Origin: Acidithrix ferrooxidans
GTDB lineage: Bacteria; Actinomycetota; Acidimicrobiia; Acidimicrobiales; Acidimicrobiaceae
Reading direction: 5' to 3'
Assembly: GCF_000949295.1 (NCBI RefSeq)
Contig: NZ_JXYS01000003.1
Location: forward strand, 1 to 64,000
DNA: 64,000 bases
The notes under the pieces are model-generated. The model made no database searches, had not been told where the DNA came from, and was given only the letters and a program-made list of their open reading frames with translations. Shown here piece by piece: positions 43,762 to 52,976 of this stretch (position 1 is the first letter of the stretch; every line of letters starts with the position of its first letter). Both the position numbers and the translations under genes were made by a program.

Positions 43762-44784
43762 CTAAATTGCAGGACCGCCAGGGCGCCCAGGCAATGGCAT
43801 AGTCGGAGAGAACTCCGCCGAAAGTGCCTCTTCGTATCCCTGATCTCCTGGGAGGAGTATCCGAACTCCGTTACCATCTGGCACCATTCGAGGAAGAACG
43901 GTCGGGATGGTTTCAAAGGCGCTGGCCGCACTGATCACCTCCGCCACATTTGAGAACCTTGCCAAAGCCTCCAAATTTTTGATCGTTGGAAGGATCAAAT
44001 CGAACTCCGAATTGCGATGGCGATTTAAGGCGTCATTTGGCGAGATCCAACAATTAGCGACGGTCTCGCCATTGTCGTGCAAAGCAACTTGATCTGGAGG
44101 GGCAACAGCGACAAAGAAACGCGTATCGTAGCGCCTTGGAGCTCCTTCGGGAGTTATCCAATGGCTAAAGTAAAAGATTGAATCCGATAGTAAAGTCAAA
44201 CCCTCTGCGCGAAGTATCGATTCAAAGGTTGCCTCCTTTCGATTCAACGCTTGACGATAGCCATCAAAAAGTGCGCGATCACCTGCATCTACGAGTGAAA
44301 GCACCCCCTCGGAAGCGCTTCTTCGCGCCAGCAGCACTCCTGCTTCTTCGAAACACTCCCTTATTGCTGCGACCCAAAACTTGACCCCTCCATCATTGGT
44401 TCCCAGAAGTGAGCCAGACTTATGGTCGGGGCGTCCAGCCAATTCCTGATCGTCGGCGATGGCTTGATCAAGTTCATCCACTGCTCCCCCAGGAAAGACA
44501 TAGGCACCTCCGACAAAGTCAAGATTGAGATTACGCCGGAGCATAAAGACCTCAATTGGACCTTCCGAAGAGTTGTCACTATTCCTAACTAGCATTACAG
44601 TTGCTGCATCACGAGGCTCCATAACCCATAAACCTAGTCCGTATATCACCTCAGATTCTTTCAAATTGATAGTTGGAAATAGTAATTCATCTTCAAAATT
44701 GTAAAAATAGCTCAAATTACAGCTAATGAGCTCCTCCAAGTAGTCATATTCCCCAGTAAGAGCGACTCGATCTAAGTTACTCAC
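43762..44784 (-). CDS. NUDIX hydrolase, NUDT19/CoA-diphosphatase-like
   Basis: The 340-residue protein has a Nudix domain starting at about residue 58 (DAATVMLVRN) and FVGGAYVFPGGAVDELD. The split Nudix box continues in FWVAAIRECFEEAGVLLA, which supplies the R-E-x-x-E-E metal site. The roughly 40-residue insert inside the box and the later FYFSHWITPEGAPRRYDTRFF are typical of NUDT19/RP2-like members, some of which cleave CoA. Residues 1-57 have no clear match, so the true start may be internal. Substrate not proven. Confidence 0.82.
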   Translation of the reverse strand: MSNLDRVALTGEYDYLEELISCNLSYFYNFEDELLFPTINLKESEVIYGLGLWVMEPRDAATVMLVRNSDNSSEGPIEVFMLRRNLNLDFVGGAYVFPGGAVDELDQAIADDQELAGRPDHKSGSLLGTNDGGVKFWVAAIRECFEEAGVLLARRSASEGVLSLVDAGDRALFDGYRQALNRKEATFESILRAEGLTLLSDSIFYFSHWITPEGAPRRYDTRFFVAVAPPDQVALHDNGETVANCWISPNDALNRHRNSEFDLILPTIKNLEALARFSNVAEVISAASAFETIPTVLPRMVPDGNGVRILLPGDQGYEEALSAEFSPTMPLPGRPGGPAI

Positions 44785-44971
44785 CCTTAGAACCGATCAA
44801 ACAAAGCGAAAGTCTTGGACTTATGTTCGGCATTTTTCAACACTGATATCGATCCCCATAACATTCAAATCACAGTAGGGAGCTCAAAAGGTCAAATTGC
44901 AATATTGAACAGTTCTCGCAACGAGTTAAGGGGCGGTTGAACTATGGGTCCGTTAGGCTGAGAGTTATCTT

Positions 44972-45778
44972 CTAATCCGCTAAAAAGCCACTAATCAGCC
45001 CCGAAAATTGCATGGGCGCCTCGAAAGCCCAGCTATGTGTTCCATCAAGTTCGACAGAACTGGCCCCAATAGCGTCGACCAAGCCCAAAAAACTCTCACG
45101 TGGAATAACAACATCGTCTTTGGTCCAAATGCAAAGGACAGGGAGTTGGCGACTCTTTATTTGGGCCATCTCAGCCCTTAGGTCAACTGCCTTTGCAATC
45201 AGTGCACACTTTACGACTCTTGCGGGATTCTTAGCAAATTCACCAACCGCCTCTACGATGACCTGAGGCAGGTAGGAACGCTCCTTGGTTCGTCGTAAAT
45301 CTACCAAAAAAGCTCCGGCCCAATCGTTAATTGAACGGTTGCCAAGAGTTGAGCTCAAACCCTTGCGATCTATCCAGTCGGGATGACCAACTGAACTTAT
45401 TAATACCAGTCTCGATACAAGCAAAGGGTGGTTAGCGGCCAAAGAAGTAGAGATGCCGCCACCAAGTGAGTGACCAATCAAACTAAAGGTCTCTCCGCCA
45501 AAAACAAATTCGCCAAACCTTGCAACAAAATTACTCAAGGAGCTAAGACCGTTGTCGAGGTTTATCTTTGAACTGCCGCCGTAGATCTCAGGTACAACCA
45601 CCCGATACCCTTGGCGAGCAAGTTCTAAGACGCTATCGCAATAGATCCGGGGAGAGAGAGACCATCCTGGAACCATTAAGACATTTCCTCCTGTTCCTAC
45701 GTCCAAGAATGAAACTTTGGAACCATCCAGAAATATCGATTGTGACTTAACACTCTGTCGCGTCAAATCCAACACCAC
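44972..45778 (-). CDS. alpha/beta-fold hydrolase
   Basis: The 268-residue protein shows the fold order: VLMVPGWSLSPRI (oxyanion strand-loop) and the nucleophile elbow SLIGHSLGGGIS (Ser at about 104). The acid is in LCIWTKDDVVIPRESF and the histidine in ELDGTHSWAFEAP. A cap domain covers about 130-200. Family members are esterases, dehalogenases or BioH-like; the substrate is open. A conserved position next to the NUDIX gene on the same strand suggests possible co-expression. Confidence 0.82.
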   Translation of the reverse strand: MVLDLTRQSVKSQSIFLDGSKVSFLDVGTGGNVLMVPGWSLSPRIYCDSVLELARQGYRVVVPEIYGGSSKINLDNGLSSLSNFVARFGEFVFGGETFSLIGHSLGGGISTSLAANHPLLVSRLVLISSVGHPDWIDRKGLSSTLGNRSINDWAGAFLVDLRRTKERSYLPQVIVEAVGEFAKNPARVVKCALIAKAVDLRAEMAQIKSRQLPVLCIWTKDDVVIPRESFLGLVDAIGASSVELDGTHSWAFEAPMQFSGLISGFLAD

Positions 45779-46295
45779 CTCTACTCACCTCCCTTGCTAT
45801 GGATAGCGAACCACAACCAGACCCTAAAGCAAAAATCGGCCATGAGAATCTGGGTCTCTCAAAACCGATATCGACACATGCTACAACCTTGATAACGATG
45901 TTTTTTAATGGTTTTAAAATTTTAAGTAACCCTGAGCTTCACATTTCAAACAATGTGAACCTAATAGCCAGCGAGATAGGGTGCGCCCTAAACAGAAGCG
46001 GTCCTGAAGCGACCCGGCACTCATCAACTGCCATGCACTAAAAATCAAAGGAAATCCCCCAGGTGAAGTTTTAGATCGAATCGCCAATTCCAATAGAGCA
46101 GCGTCGGCCCAACAGCGCTGAAAAAACGCTAATACTTCATTTGATTTTCTGATTGACAACCAATTTGAAGTGGATAAATGCCTCGAATTATCTCTTAAAA
46201 ACCCAAAGGGTACTAGGTTAAATGGCAAGAGTCAAAGCCACTGGGCGAGTTATTGACGGCGCTATCGTGCTACTACAAGGAGCTTGAAAAAATTT
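45779..46295. other. intergenic stretch upstream of the DUF929 gene
   Basis: No gene recognised; only shadow frames. The end carries the AAGGAG ribosome binding site of the next gene. Confidence 0.4.
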
Positions 46296-47183
46296 ATGGC
46301 ACAAAAAGCTAAAAAGTCAACGAAGTCCTCACGTCAAGTGACCGCCGCGAAAAATAGTGGATCACAAAAGGGTATGGTCTATTCGGCTACCGCCCTAGTT
46401 GTAATCGTTGCAGTCATTGCGACCTTTATTTTAATCAAGCTAAACAAAAGTTCATCATCGGCGACCGCGACAAACTCGCTTGCGCCAGCTGCAGTTGTTT
46501 CAGCTGTAACGAAGGTGCCGAACTCTGCACTTGCAGCAGCAACCGTGCCCACTAGTTCAATTCCACTTCCATATGCTGTAAAGAACACCGCGCTACTCAC
46601 CAGTAATTCAAAACCAGTAGTGCTTTACATGGGCGCCGACTACTGCCCCTATTGTGCAGCGCAACGCTGGCCCCTCATAATTGCTCTATCAAAATTTGGA
46701 ACCTTCAAGAATCTGCATACGACGTCCTCGTCAAGCACTGACGTCTATCCCAACACTCAAACCTTCAGCTTCTATGGATCGTCGTACTCAAGCCCCTATA
46801 TCAACTTCCAGAGCGTCGAGATGCAAACTAATATTCCATCCAACGGAAGCTACACCACACTTCAAACTCCAACAACAGCGCAAAATAATATCTTCAATAC
46901 ATACGACAAACCTCCTTACACTGCGACTGCGACTGGTATCCCATTTATCGACTATGGCAATCAGCTGATCGAGGGCGGACCAGCCTACTCGCCTGCAATT
47001 CTTGCCGGTCTTTCGAGAGCCTCAATAGCTGGCAGCCTTACCATTACAGGAACGGTAACCAATCAGGCCATTCTGCCATCGGCCAACCTTATAATTGCAA
47101 GCATCTGTAAGATTGATAAAAACCAACCGGGTTCTATTTGTTCGATGGCGCCAGTTGCCACCGTAGAAAAGCTACTTAAGTAA
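46296..47183 (+). CDS. DUF929 family, membrane-anchored thioredoxin-like protein
   Basis: About 295 residues. A basic, Ser/Lys-rich N-terminus is followed by one membrane helix (about 28-50, [20 protein letters not shown]). Next come a Ser/Thr/Ala-rich linker and then the extracytoplasmic domain with [20 protein letters not shown], a CxxC of thioredoxin type. [15 protein letters not shown] supplies the cis-Pro-like block. Other cysteines near the C-terminus ([15 protein letters not shown]) could form a disulfide. DUF929 proteins are known from acidophilic archaea and actinobacteria; an oxidative-folding role outside the cell is inferred. The ATG is chosen because AAGGAG abuts the TTG four codons upstream too closely. 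Confidence 0.8.
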   Translation: MAQKAKKSTKSSRQVTAAKNSGSQKGMVYSATALVVIVAVIATFILIKLNKSSSSATATNSLAPAAVVSAVTKVPNSALAAATVPTSSIPLPYAVKNTALLTSNSKPVVLYMGADYCPYCAAQRWPLIIALSKFGTFKNLHTTSSSSTDVYPNTQTFSFYGSSYSSPYINFQSVEMQTNIPSNGSYTTLQTPTTAQNNIFNTYDKPPYTATATGIPFIDYGNQLIEGGPAYSPAILAGLSRASIAGSLTITGTVTNQAILPSANLIIASICKIDKNQPGSICSMAPVATVEKLLK

Positions 47184-47263
47184 TTATCAAGATTTGGGTA
47201 TAGCCCTAAAAGCGGCATTGTGGGGGTCCCTGGCGCGCCCTTTGGCCATTATGGAGAAGTAGA

Positions 47264-48169
47264 GTGATCGAGACGATCCAAAAGACCAAGGTCTTAATTG
47301 TCGCGGGTAAAGGCGGCGTGGGCAAATCAACACTTGCTGCCACGATCGCCAGTGCCGCAGCTTTCGCCAAACGAAAAACAGTTCTTGTATGTCTGGGCGA
47401 AAGCCCAATTACAGCCGAGCTAAGTGTTGCTCTTCAATCAAAATCAGAGCCATTCAACGATGATCTACGCCTTGATATCCTAAAGCTAAGGCCTGAAGAG
47501 ATACTTATTGAGTATCTAGAGGACCATGGAATGGCCTCTATGGGACGAAGGCTGATTTCAAGCGGAGTTGTATCAGTAATAGCCACAGCCGTTCCTGGAA
47601 TCAGAGAGCTACTAATTCTGGCCAAGCTAAAACAGATGGAACGCTCGGGCGAATATGACACGATTGTCCTAGATGCACCAGCATCAGGTCACCTCTTGAC
47701 CTTTTTATCTAGCCCAAAGGGGCTCAGTGATATCGCAAATGTAGGATTACTCAAGACACAATCCCAGGAGGTAGAGGAACTTCTTAAAGATCCAAGTCGA
47801 TCTCGACTCATAATGGTAAGCCTTGCCGAAGAGACGCCGGTTCTAGAGACGATAGAGACGATCTCACGACTGCGAGACCTTTCGGTGATAAACCTTGGGC
47901 CGGTAATTATAAATCAAGTCATCAATCCTCCTTCCTTGAGTGATGAAGCCAAGGCCACGCTCGAGGCCTCCGCAAGGTCTACATCGATCGCTGCAGCCTA
48001 TCAATACATTGCATCGCGTTCAGCCATGCAAGTCCGCAATCTAGAATTACTCGGTCGCTCCCTAAATGAAACCGATACGATTCAGTTGCCATTTTTGTTC
48101 ACAACACAAATTCGGATTCAACATATCGTTGAGCTCGCTCGCTTGCTCAATTCGCCATCAGTCAGATAG
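47264..48169 (+). CDS. ArsA/Get3-family ATPase, first of pair (BagA-like)
   Basis: The 301-residue P-loop protein has the deviant Walker A VAGKGGVGKSTLAATIASA with signature lysine, EYLEDHG and the switch-like TIVLDAPASGHLLTFLSSP. Actinobacteria encode two adjacent ArsA paralogues (Rv3679/Rv3680 in M. tuberculosis) that work as a heteromer in envelope-related processes rather than arsenite export. No arsB or arsR is nearby here. The second paralogue starts nine bases downstream. The exact cargo is unknown. Confidence 0.85.
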   Translation: MIETIQKTKVLIVAGKGGVGKSTLAATIASAAAFAKRKTVLVCLGESPITAELSVALQSKSEPFNDDLRLDILKLRPEEILIEYLEDHGMASMGRRLISSGVVSVIATAVPGIRELLILAKLKQMERSGEYDTIVLDAPASGHLLTFLSSPKGLSDIANVGLLKTQSQEVEELLKDPSRSRLIMVSLAEETPVLETIETISRLRDLSVINLGPVIINQVINPPSLSDEAKATLEASARSTSIAAAYQYIASRSAMQVRNLELLGRSLNETDTIQLPFLFTTQIRIQHIVELARLLNSPSVR

Positions 48170-48178
48170 AAGGTCATC

Positions 48179-49279
48179 TTGGACGCGAACAAAAATGCAA
48201 TCGCCATCAACACCTCAAAACTAAGCAGCCTGATTCGGGAAAAGACTGTCATCATAATGACTGGGCCGGGCGGTGTAGGTAAAACGTCAAACTCTGCAGC
48301 ATTAGCCATTGGGTCAGCTCTTTCAGGTATTGACACATGTGTTGTAACGATAGACCCCGCCAGACGTCTTGCTGATGCCCTGGGTATCGAGACGATAGGA
48401 AACGATCCAGTTGAGATCGGAACCAGTTCACCAGGAAGACTCTTCGCGGTAATGCTAGACGCAGATGCAACCTTTGACGAATTGATAGTCAAGTACGCAA
48501 AGACAAAAGAACAAGCTGGCAAAATCCTGTCGAATCGCGTCTACCAAAATCTAACCAAAAACCTCTCTGGAATCCAAGAGTACATGGCAATGGAGAAGTT
48601 ATTCGAACTACACAACGACTCAAGATTCAAACTCCTAATCGTCGACACTCCCCCTAGCTATAACGCCCTGGATTTTCTAGATGCTCCGCGCAGGTTAATG
48701 TCATTTCTCGACAATCGGGTCTTTCGGCTCATCATGACACCGGGCCCAGCAATTCTTCGACCCCTCACATTTGCCACTAAGGCAGTGCTACGGACCATAT
48801 CGCGTGTCGTTGGGTCAGAGATTGTCGATGAGGCCGTTGCGTTCTTTCAGGATTTCGAGGGCATGGAAGACGGCTTTAGATCGCGGGCTGAGGCGGTCCA
48901 GTCACTTCTTCATGAGCAAACCACAGCATTCGTTCTAGTTACCGCCCCCCGAGGCGACACCATCAGTGAAAGCATGACATTCGGGGAAAAGTTGACTGGT
49001 TTTGGATTTAGTCTCTCTGGATTGATTTCAAATAGGGAGACCCCCGACTTTTCGATTCCAGGTGAACCCATTGATCAAAATGAAGGCCTTTCAAAGGATG
49101 ATCTCGCCAAACTTCAGGACAATCTTTCAAAGATGAAGGTTTTAAAGGAGTTTGAGAACCGGGAAATTCAAAAGATCTCTGCAGCACTCGACTCCGAGAG
49201 AATCATAAGAATCCCCACGCTGAATCGAGATATTGCCAACTTAGAAGACCTTGCTCAAATGGCCCGCTATCTAATATGA
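48179..49279 (+). CDS. ArsA/Get3-family ATPase, second of pair (BagB-like)
   Basis: The 366-residue protein starts at TTG. Its Walker A is IMTGPGGVGKTSNSAALAIG; the signature lysine of the deviant P-loop is replaced by proline, as the second actinobacterial paralogue also tends to lack it. VTIDPARRLADALGIE, LLIVDTPPSYNALDFLDAP (switch II region) and FVLVTAPRGDTISES follow. It is expected to pair with the preceding ATPase. The C-terminus is helical. A stand-alone receiver domain gene follows 70 bp later. Confidence 0.85.
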   Translation: MDANKNAIAINTSKLSSLIREKTVIIMTGPGGVGKTSNSAALAIGSALSGIDTCVVTIDPARRLADALGIETIGNDPVEIGTSSPGRLFAVMLDADATFDELIVKYAKTKEQAGKILSNRVYQNLTKNLSGIQEYMAMEKLFELHNDSRFKLLIVDTPPSYNALDFLDAPRRLMSFLDNRVFRLIMTPGPAILRPLTFATKAVLRTISRVVGSEIVDEAVAFFQDFEGMEDGFRSRAEAVQSLLHEQTTAFVLVTAPRGDTISESMTFGEKLTGFGFSLSGLISNRETPDFSIPGEPIDQNEGLSKDDLAKLQDNLSKMKVLKEFENREIQKISAALDSERIIRIPTLNRDIANLEDLAQMARYLI

Positions 49280-49348
49280 TGCCAAAAAACCCTCTATATC
49301 CAAGCACACTTTTGCATCAACCTACATCTCCGGCTAGGATCTTTATCT

Positions 49349-49762
49349 ATGGCCCACATCTACGTAGTGAGCGACGCGAATCAAGTTTTAACCGAAGTCG
49401 TATCCGCTTTAGAATTCATCACCTCAGACATCACCACCTTCCCAAGTTCGCAAGAATTCTTGGAGGCGTGTCATAAGTCAGCACCAGACCTTGCCGTTTT
49501 GGACTTCCAAGTAACCAACATGGGCGCGATGGCGACGTGCCTTGAACTCCATTTAGAAGAGTCAGGTGGTCGACTTCCCCACATTCCAGTACTTATTTTG
49601 ATAGATCGCCGTCCTGATGTATTTCTAGCGCGAAGATCCAAAGCCGAGGGATTCCTCGTCAAGCCACTTGACTCTATCAAACTAACAAATGCTGCTAAGG
49701 CTGTTCTAAGTGGCAAGGGATACCAAGACGAGAGCTACAAACCAATATCTATCACACACTAG
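49349..49762 (+). CDS. stand-alone receiver (CheY-like) domain protein, degenerate
   Basis: The 137-residue protein matches the receiver fold: HIYVVSDANQVLTEVV (beta-1), PDLAVLDFQVTNMG (phospho-acceptor Asp at about 51), VLILIDRRPD in place of the usual Thr/Ser strand, and AEGFLVKPLDSIKL with the conserved Lys-Pro. The double acidic pocket after beta-1 is reduced to S-D. No output domain is present. It may be phosphorylated by an unlinked kinase or act without phosphorylation; co-expression with the ArsA pair is possible. Confidence 0.7.
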   Translation: MAHIYVVSDANQVLTEVVSALEFITSDITTFPSSQEFLEACHKSAPDLAVLDFQVTNMGAMATCLELHLEESGGRLPHIPVLILIDRRPDVFLARRSKAEGFLVKPLDSIKLTNAAKAVLSGKGYQDESYKPISITH

Positions 49763-49910
49763 AGCGATCTTCCAGCTTTGATTTAGATCTGAAGGTCCAA
49801 CCTAGGAGGCTATCAGACCTAAATAAGCAATCGAACTTCGACCGTAGGCTAGCTAATTTGCCTTAGAATAAAGATCTGTTCACGACGGAAACAAACCGTA
49901 GTGGATCGGG

Positions 49911-49987
49911 CGGGAAGTAGCGCAGCTTGGCAGCGCGCAGCGTTCGGGACGCTGAGGCCGCGGGTTCAAATCCCGCCTTCCCGACCA
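49911..49987 (+). tRNA. proT: tRNA-Pro (anticodon CGG)
   Basis: A 77-nt cloverleaf. Acceptor CGGGAAG pairs with CTTCCCG, and the D-arm is GCGC-AGCTTGGCA-GCGC. The anticodon stem CAGCG/CGCTG encloses loop TTCGGGA, and the T-arm is GCGGG-TTCAAAT-CCCGC. CCA is encoded. It is transcribed in the direction of the receiver-domain gene. Confidence 0.95.
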
Positions 49988-51117
49988 AGGTCACTGTTTT
50001 TGAGTTACACCAAAATCCCAAAACGACTTTGACCTTCTAATAACTTGCTCCTAAAAGAGTGGAACTTAGCCACCCTAGATGACAACTTTACTCATCTAGT
50101 TAGATCACCTAGTGCCGCTGCTTAGGGCTAGCCAAGCGCAGTTCACCCTAGCGAAAATTCATCCATAGCCGCTTTGGAAAGATAGGAGTTCAAAGCTTTC
50201 CAAAAATCAGTGGTACTTTGCCTATAGGCTATGGCCAGATTTGCAAAACAAGCTTTACGCCATTTTCATTCATCCTTACTTTACTTTGCTTCGCCGAAAG
50301 GTGCGATTAACAGGGTCTCTCACTTCCTCTTTTAGGGGCCGGTCTATCATCTTGGCTCTCATCGATTTTTTGATCCGTTCTACCTAGGCGCGCTACCATC
50401 TAGCTTCATCCTCGAAGACAGCAACTTACTCCGGTCCTATCGCGCCATATCTATCGCGCCATCTCCTTTAGTGATGAAGAGTAGAGCAAAGGATAGATTG
50501 AATCGGCCTCTAAATAAGATCTCACCCTGGCTCATATCACTGGTCGCCTAAAACAAAAAATGGCCGATAAAGGTTACCCGATTATAAAAGAGTTAACCTA
50601 TCCTTTAATTCCATCCACGAATTGCAACCGTTTCAACTTCGATAAACATCGAAAGACTCACCCATCCACGGCATCTTAGGATTCATTTCTTATGCGTTGG
50701 AATCACAGGTTCAATTAGCAAAGCTCATCAGGTCTATCTCTCATAACACATCGCTTGATGAGCGATCTAATACGATAAATAGTTGTCGCCGGCCGCGACC
50801 ATCACCAAATTAATAAGACATCTAGGGATAAATCCTCCTCGGTCAAGCCATAGTTTTTATCGGAGAACCACTTCGACTCGAAATTTAGGAAAAAAAACCC
50901 ATATTCGCTATAGGCTTACATCTAAAGGAGTCGTACGCAAAAACAATGAGGTAACAAAGACGACACATCGCATCTTTGAAAATGACAGAGTTGGGGTAAA
51001 GTCAACGTCTACTAAGGCGGCTTATCTCATCGCACTACTCCCAAACTTCTAATTAGAGTACCGAACCTACAATTAATTTTGGTACTCATCAGCAGCTAAA
51101 CGAAAGGCATTATTACT
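49988..51117. other. long gene-free stretch between tRNA-Pro and gnd
   Basis: About 1.1 kb, AT-rich. The only frame of note (50783-51052, 89 residues, Arg/Lys/Thr-rich) has no ribosome binding site or family character. The gnd ATG is preceded by AACGAAAGGCA. Confidence 0.4.
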
Positions 51118-52137
51118 ATGCAACTTGGAATGGTTGGACTAGGCAGAATGGGTGCAAACCTGGTTCGACGCTTAATGCGCGACGGACATGAGGCTGTCGT
51201 TTACGACGTCAATCCAGATGCGGTAAATGAGCTAGTCAAAGAGGGAGCGATCGGAGCAGATTCAATCGCTGACTTCGTATCTAAATTATCCACACCAAGA
51301 GCAGCTTGGATAATGGTACCTGCCGGTTCGATTACACATGATACTGTCGAAGAGTTGGCTAGTCATATGACAAAAGACGACATCATCATCGATGGAGGAA
51401 ACTCCTACTATCGCGACGATATCGATCGCGCTCATCGCCTCTTCGAATTGGGCATCCATTATGTAGACGTAGGCACATCAGGAGGCGTCTGGGGCCTAGA
51501 GAGAGGCTACTGCCTGATGATCGGAGGAGAGGTAGAAACAGTAAACCACCTCAATCCAATCTTTGAAACAATAGCACCTGGCTATGATGCAGCTCCCAGA
51601 AGCGCTACCCGAGTCGGCGAGATCTCAGCAGCAGAAAAAGGATATCTCCACTGCGGCCCAAACGGAGCTGGCCACTTCGTAAAAATGGTTCATAACGGCA
51701 TTGAATACGGGGCTATGGCTGCCTATGCTGAGGGATTCAACATTCTAAAAAATGCAAATATAGGAAAACATCAGCGAGATGCCGACGCTGAGACAGCTCC
51801 ATTGGATCACCCAGAATATTACCAATTTGACATCAACATAGCGGACGTCGCAGAAGTATGGCGTCGCGGCAGCGTAATTGCCTCTTGGCTTTTGGATCTA
51901 ACCGCCTTAGCTCTGGCTGAATCGCCAGATCTCAGTGAATTCTCCGGAAAGGTATCAGACTCCGGCGAAGGTCGCTGGACCGCTCTCGCAGCAGTGGAAG
52001 AAGGAGTTCCTGCTCCAGTCCTAACATCAGCGCTCTACTCTCGATTTGCATCACGAGACCTAGATCGATTTGGAAATCAAATCCTTTCAGCGATGCGAAA
52101 GGGATTTGGTGGCCACAATGAAAAGTCGGCTCAATAG
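51118..52137 (+). CDS. gnd: 6-phosphogluconate dehydrogenase (short, YqeC-type form)
   Basis: It decarboxylates 6-phosphogluconate to ribulose 5-phosphate, yielding NAD(P)H. The 339-residue length matches the short form (YqeC/GndA group). The start carries [19 protein letters not shown], then [33 protein letters not shown], and the catalytic block [19 protein letters not shown]. Arginine rather than aspartate follows in VYDVNPD-type beta-2, so cofactor choice is unclear. It heads a cluster with a HAD phosphatase, zwf and a ROK sugar kinase, that is the oxidative pentose phosphate route from glucose. Confidence 0.93.
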   Translation: MQLGMVGLGRMGANLVRRLMRDGHEAVVYDVNPDAVNELVKEGAIGADSIADFVSKLSTPRAAWIMVPAGSITHDTVEELASHMTKDDIIIDGGNSYYRDDIDRAHRLFELGIHYVDVGTSGGVWGLERGYCLMIGGEVETVNHLNPIFETIAPGYDAAPRSATRVGEISAAEKGYLHCGPNGAGHFVKMVHNGIEYGAMAAYAEGFNILKNANIGKHQRDADAETAPLDHPEYYQFDINIADVAEVWRRGSVIASWLLDLTALALAESPDLSEFSGKVSDSGEGRWTALAAVEEGVPAPVLTSALYSRFASRDLDRFGNQILSAMRKGFGGHNEKSAQ

Positions 52138-52190
52138 TTACCGGTCAAATAGGGACTTGGCTTGGTCTATCCAACTCGGAAAGCAGGACG

Positions 52191-52877
52191 ATGACAAGCG
52201 ATAAAGTAGCCATTTTATTCGATATCGATGGAACTTTAATTGTGACAGATGGTGCCGGTTCTACCTCTTGGTCTATGGCGTTCAAAGAAATCTATAACAT
52301 AGACGCACAAATCGATCGATATAGCGACATTGGAATGACCGACCCAGAGGTAGCTCGTCGCACCTTTGAAGCAGTCATTGGTCGAGCTCCAACAAAGGCC
52401 GAATTTTCACGACTCTTAGAACGAAGAATGCACTATCTGACCGAGAGCGTTCAAGATTCCAAAGGCTATCACGTCCTTCCTGGTGTCGAAGATCTCCTGC
52501 CAAAACTCATAGCACAAGGGTATCTACTTGGCCTGGTTACTGGCAACCTCGAAGCCGCCGCACACATAAAACTCCACAGAGCCTCGCTCAATCGATTCTT
52601 CTCCTTTGGTGGATATGGCTCTGATTCCCCAAGTCGAACCGAATTGACAATATTAGCCATGCGCCGTGCCAATGTCATATACGGAGGATCGATAACCCAT
52701 GATGAATTCATCGCAATAGGCGATACTCCAAATGATATAATCGCTGCACACGAAGCCGGAATCGAGTGCATTGCGGTTGCCAGCCATAAATATGATGTAG
52801 ACACCCTAAAAGCCGCTGGTGCTGACTTTGTTCTTGCAAGCCTTTTAGATGAACTACCATTCAAATTGAAGATGTGA
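52191..52877 (+). CDS. HAD-family phosphatase (Gph-like)
   Basis: A 228-residue class-I HAD with cap. Motif I is ILFDIDGTLI, motif II LGLVTGNLEAAA, and motif IV FIAIGDTPNDIIAAHEAG. Relatives dephosphorylate phosphoglycolate or small sugar phosphates. Placement between gnd and zwf suggests clearance of a damaged or inhibitory sugar phosphate, for example 6-phosphogluconolactone- or gluconate-related; that is inference. No 6-phosphogluconolactonase gene is seen in the cluster. Confidence 0.82.
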   Translation: MTSDKVAILFDIDGTLIVTDGAGSTSWSMAFKEIYNIDAQIDRYSDIGMTDPEVARRTFEAVIGRAPTKAEFSRLLERRMHYLTESVQDSKGYHVLPGVEDLLPKLIAQGYLLGLVTGNLEAAAHIKLHRASLNRFFSFGGYGSDSPSRTELTILAMRRANVIYGGSITHDEFIAIGDTPNDIIAAHEAGIECIAVASHKYDVDTLKAAGADFVLASLLDELPFKLKM

Positions 52878-52976
52878 AGCGACCTACCAAGGACGAAGAG
52901 CCAAAAACCGCATTTGAAAAGCTGCAATAACGCTTCAAAATTTTCATTCAACCCCTCGATCGATTGGGCAAAGAAG

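Noticed and set aside
50783-51052. 89-residue basic frame upstream of gnd
   Set aside because: Lacks a translation signal and any recognisable domain; amino acid use looks random.
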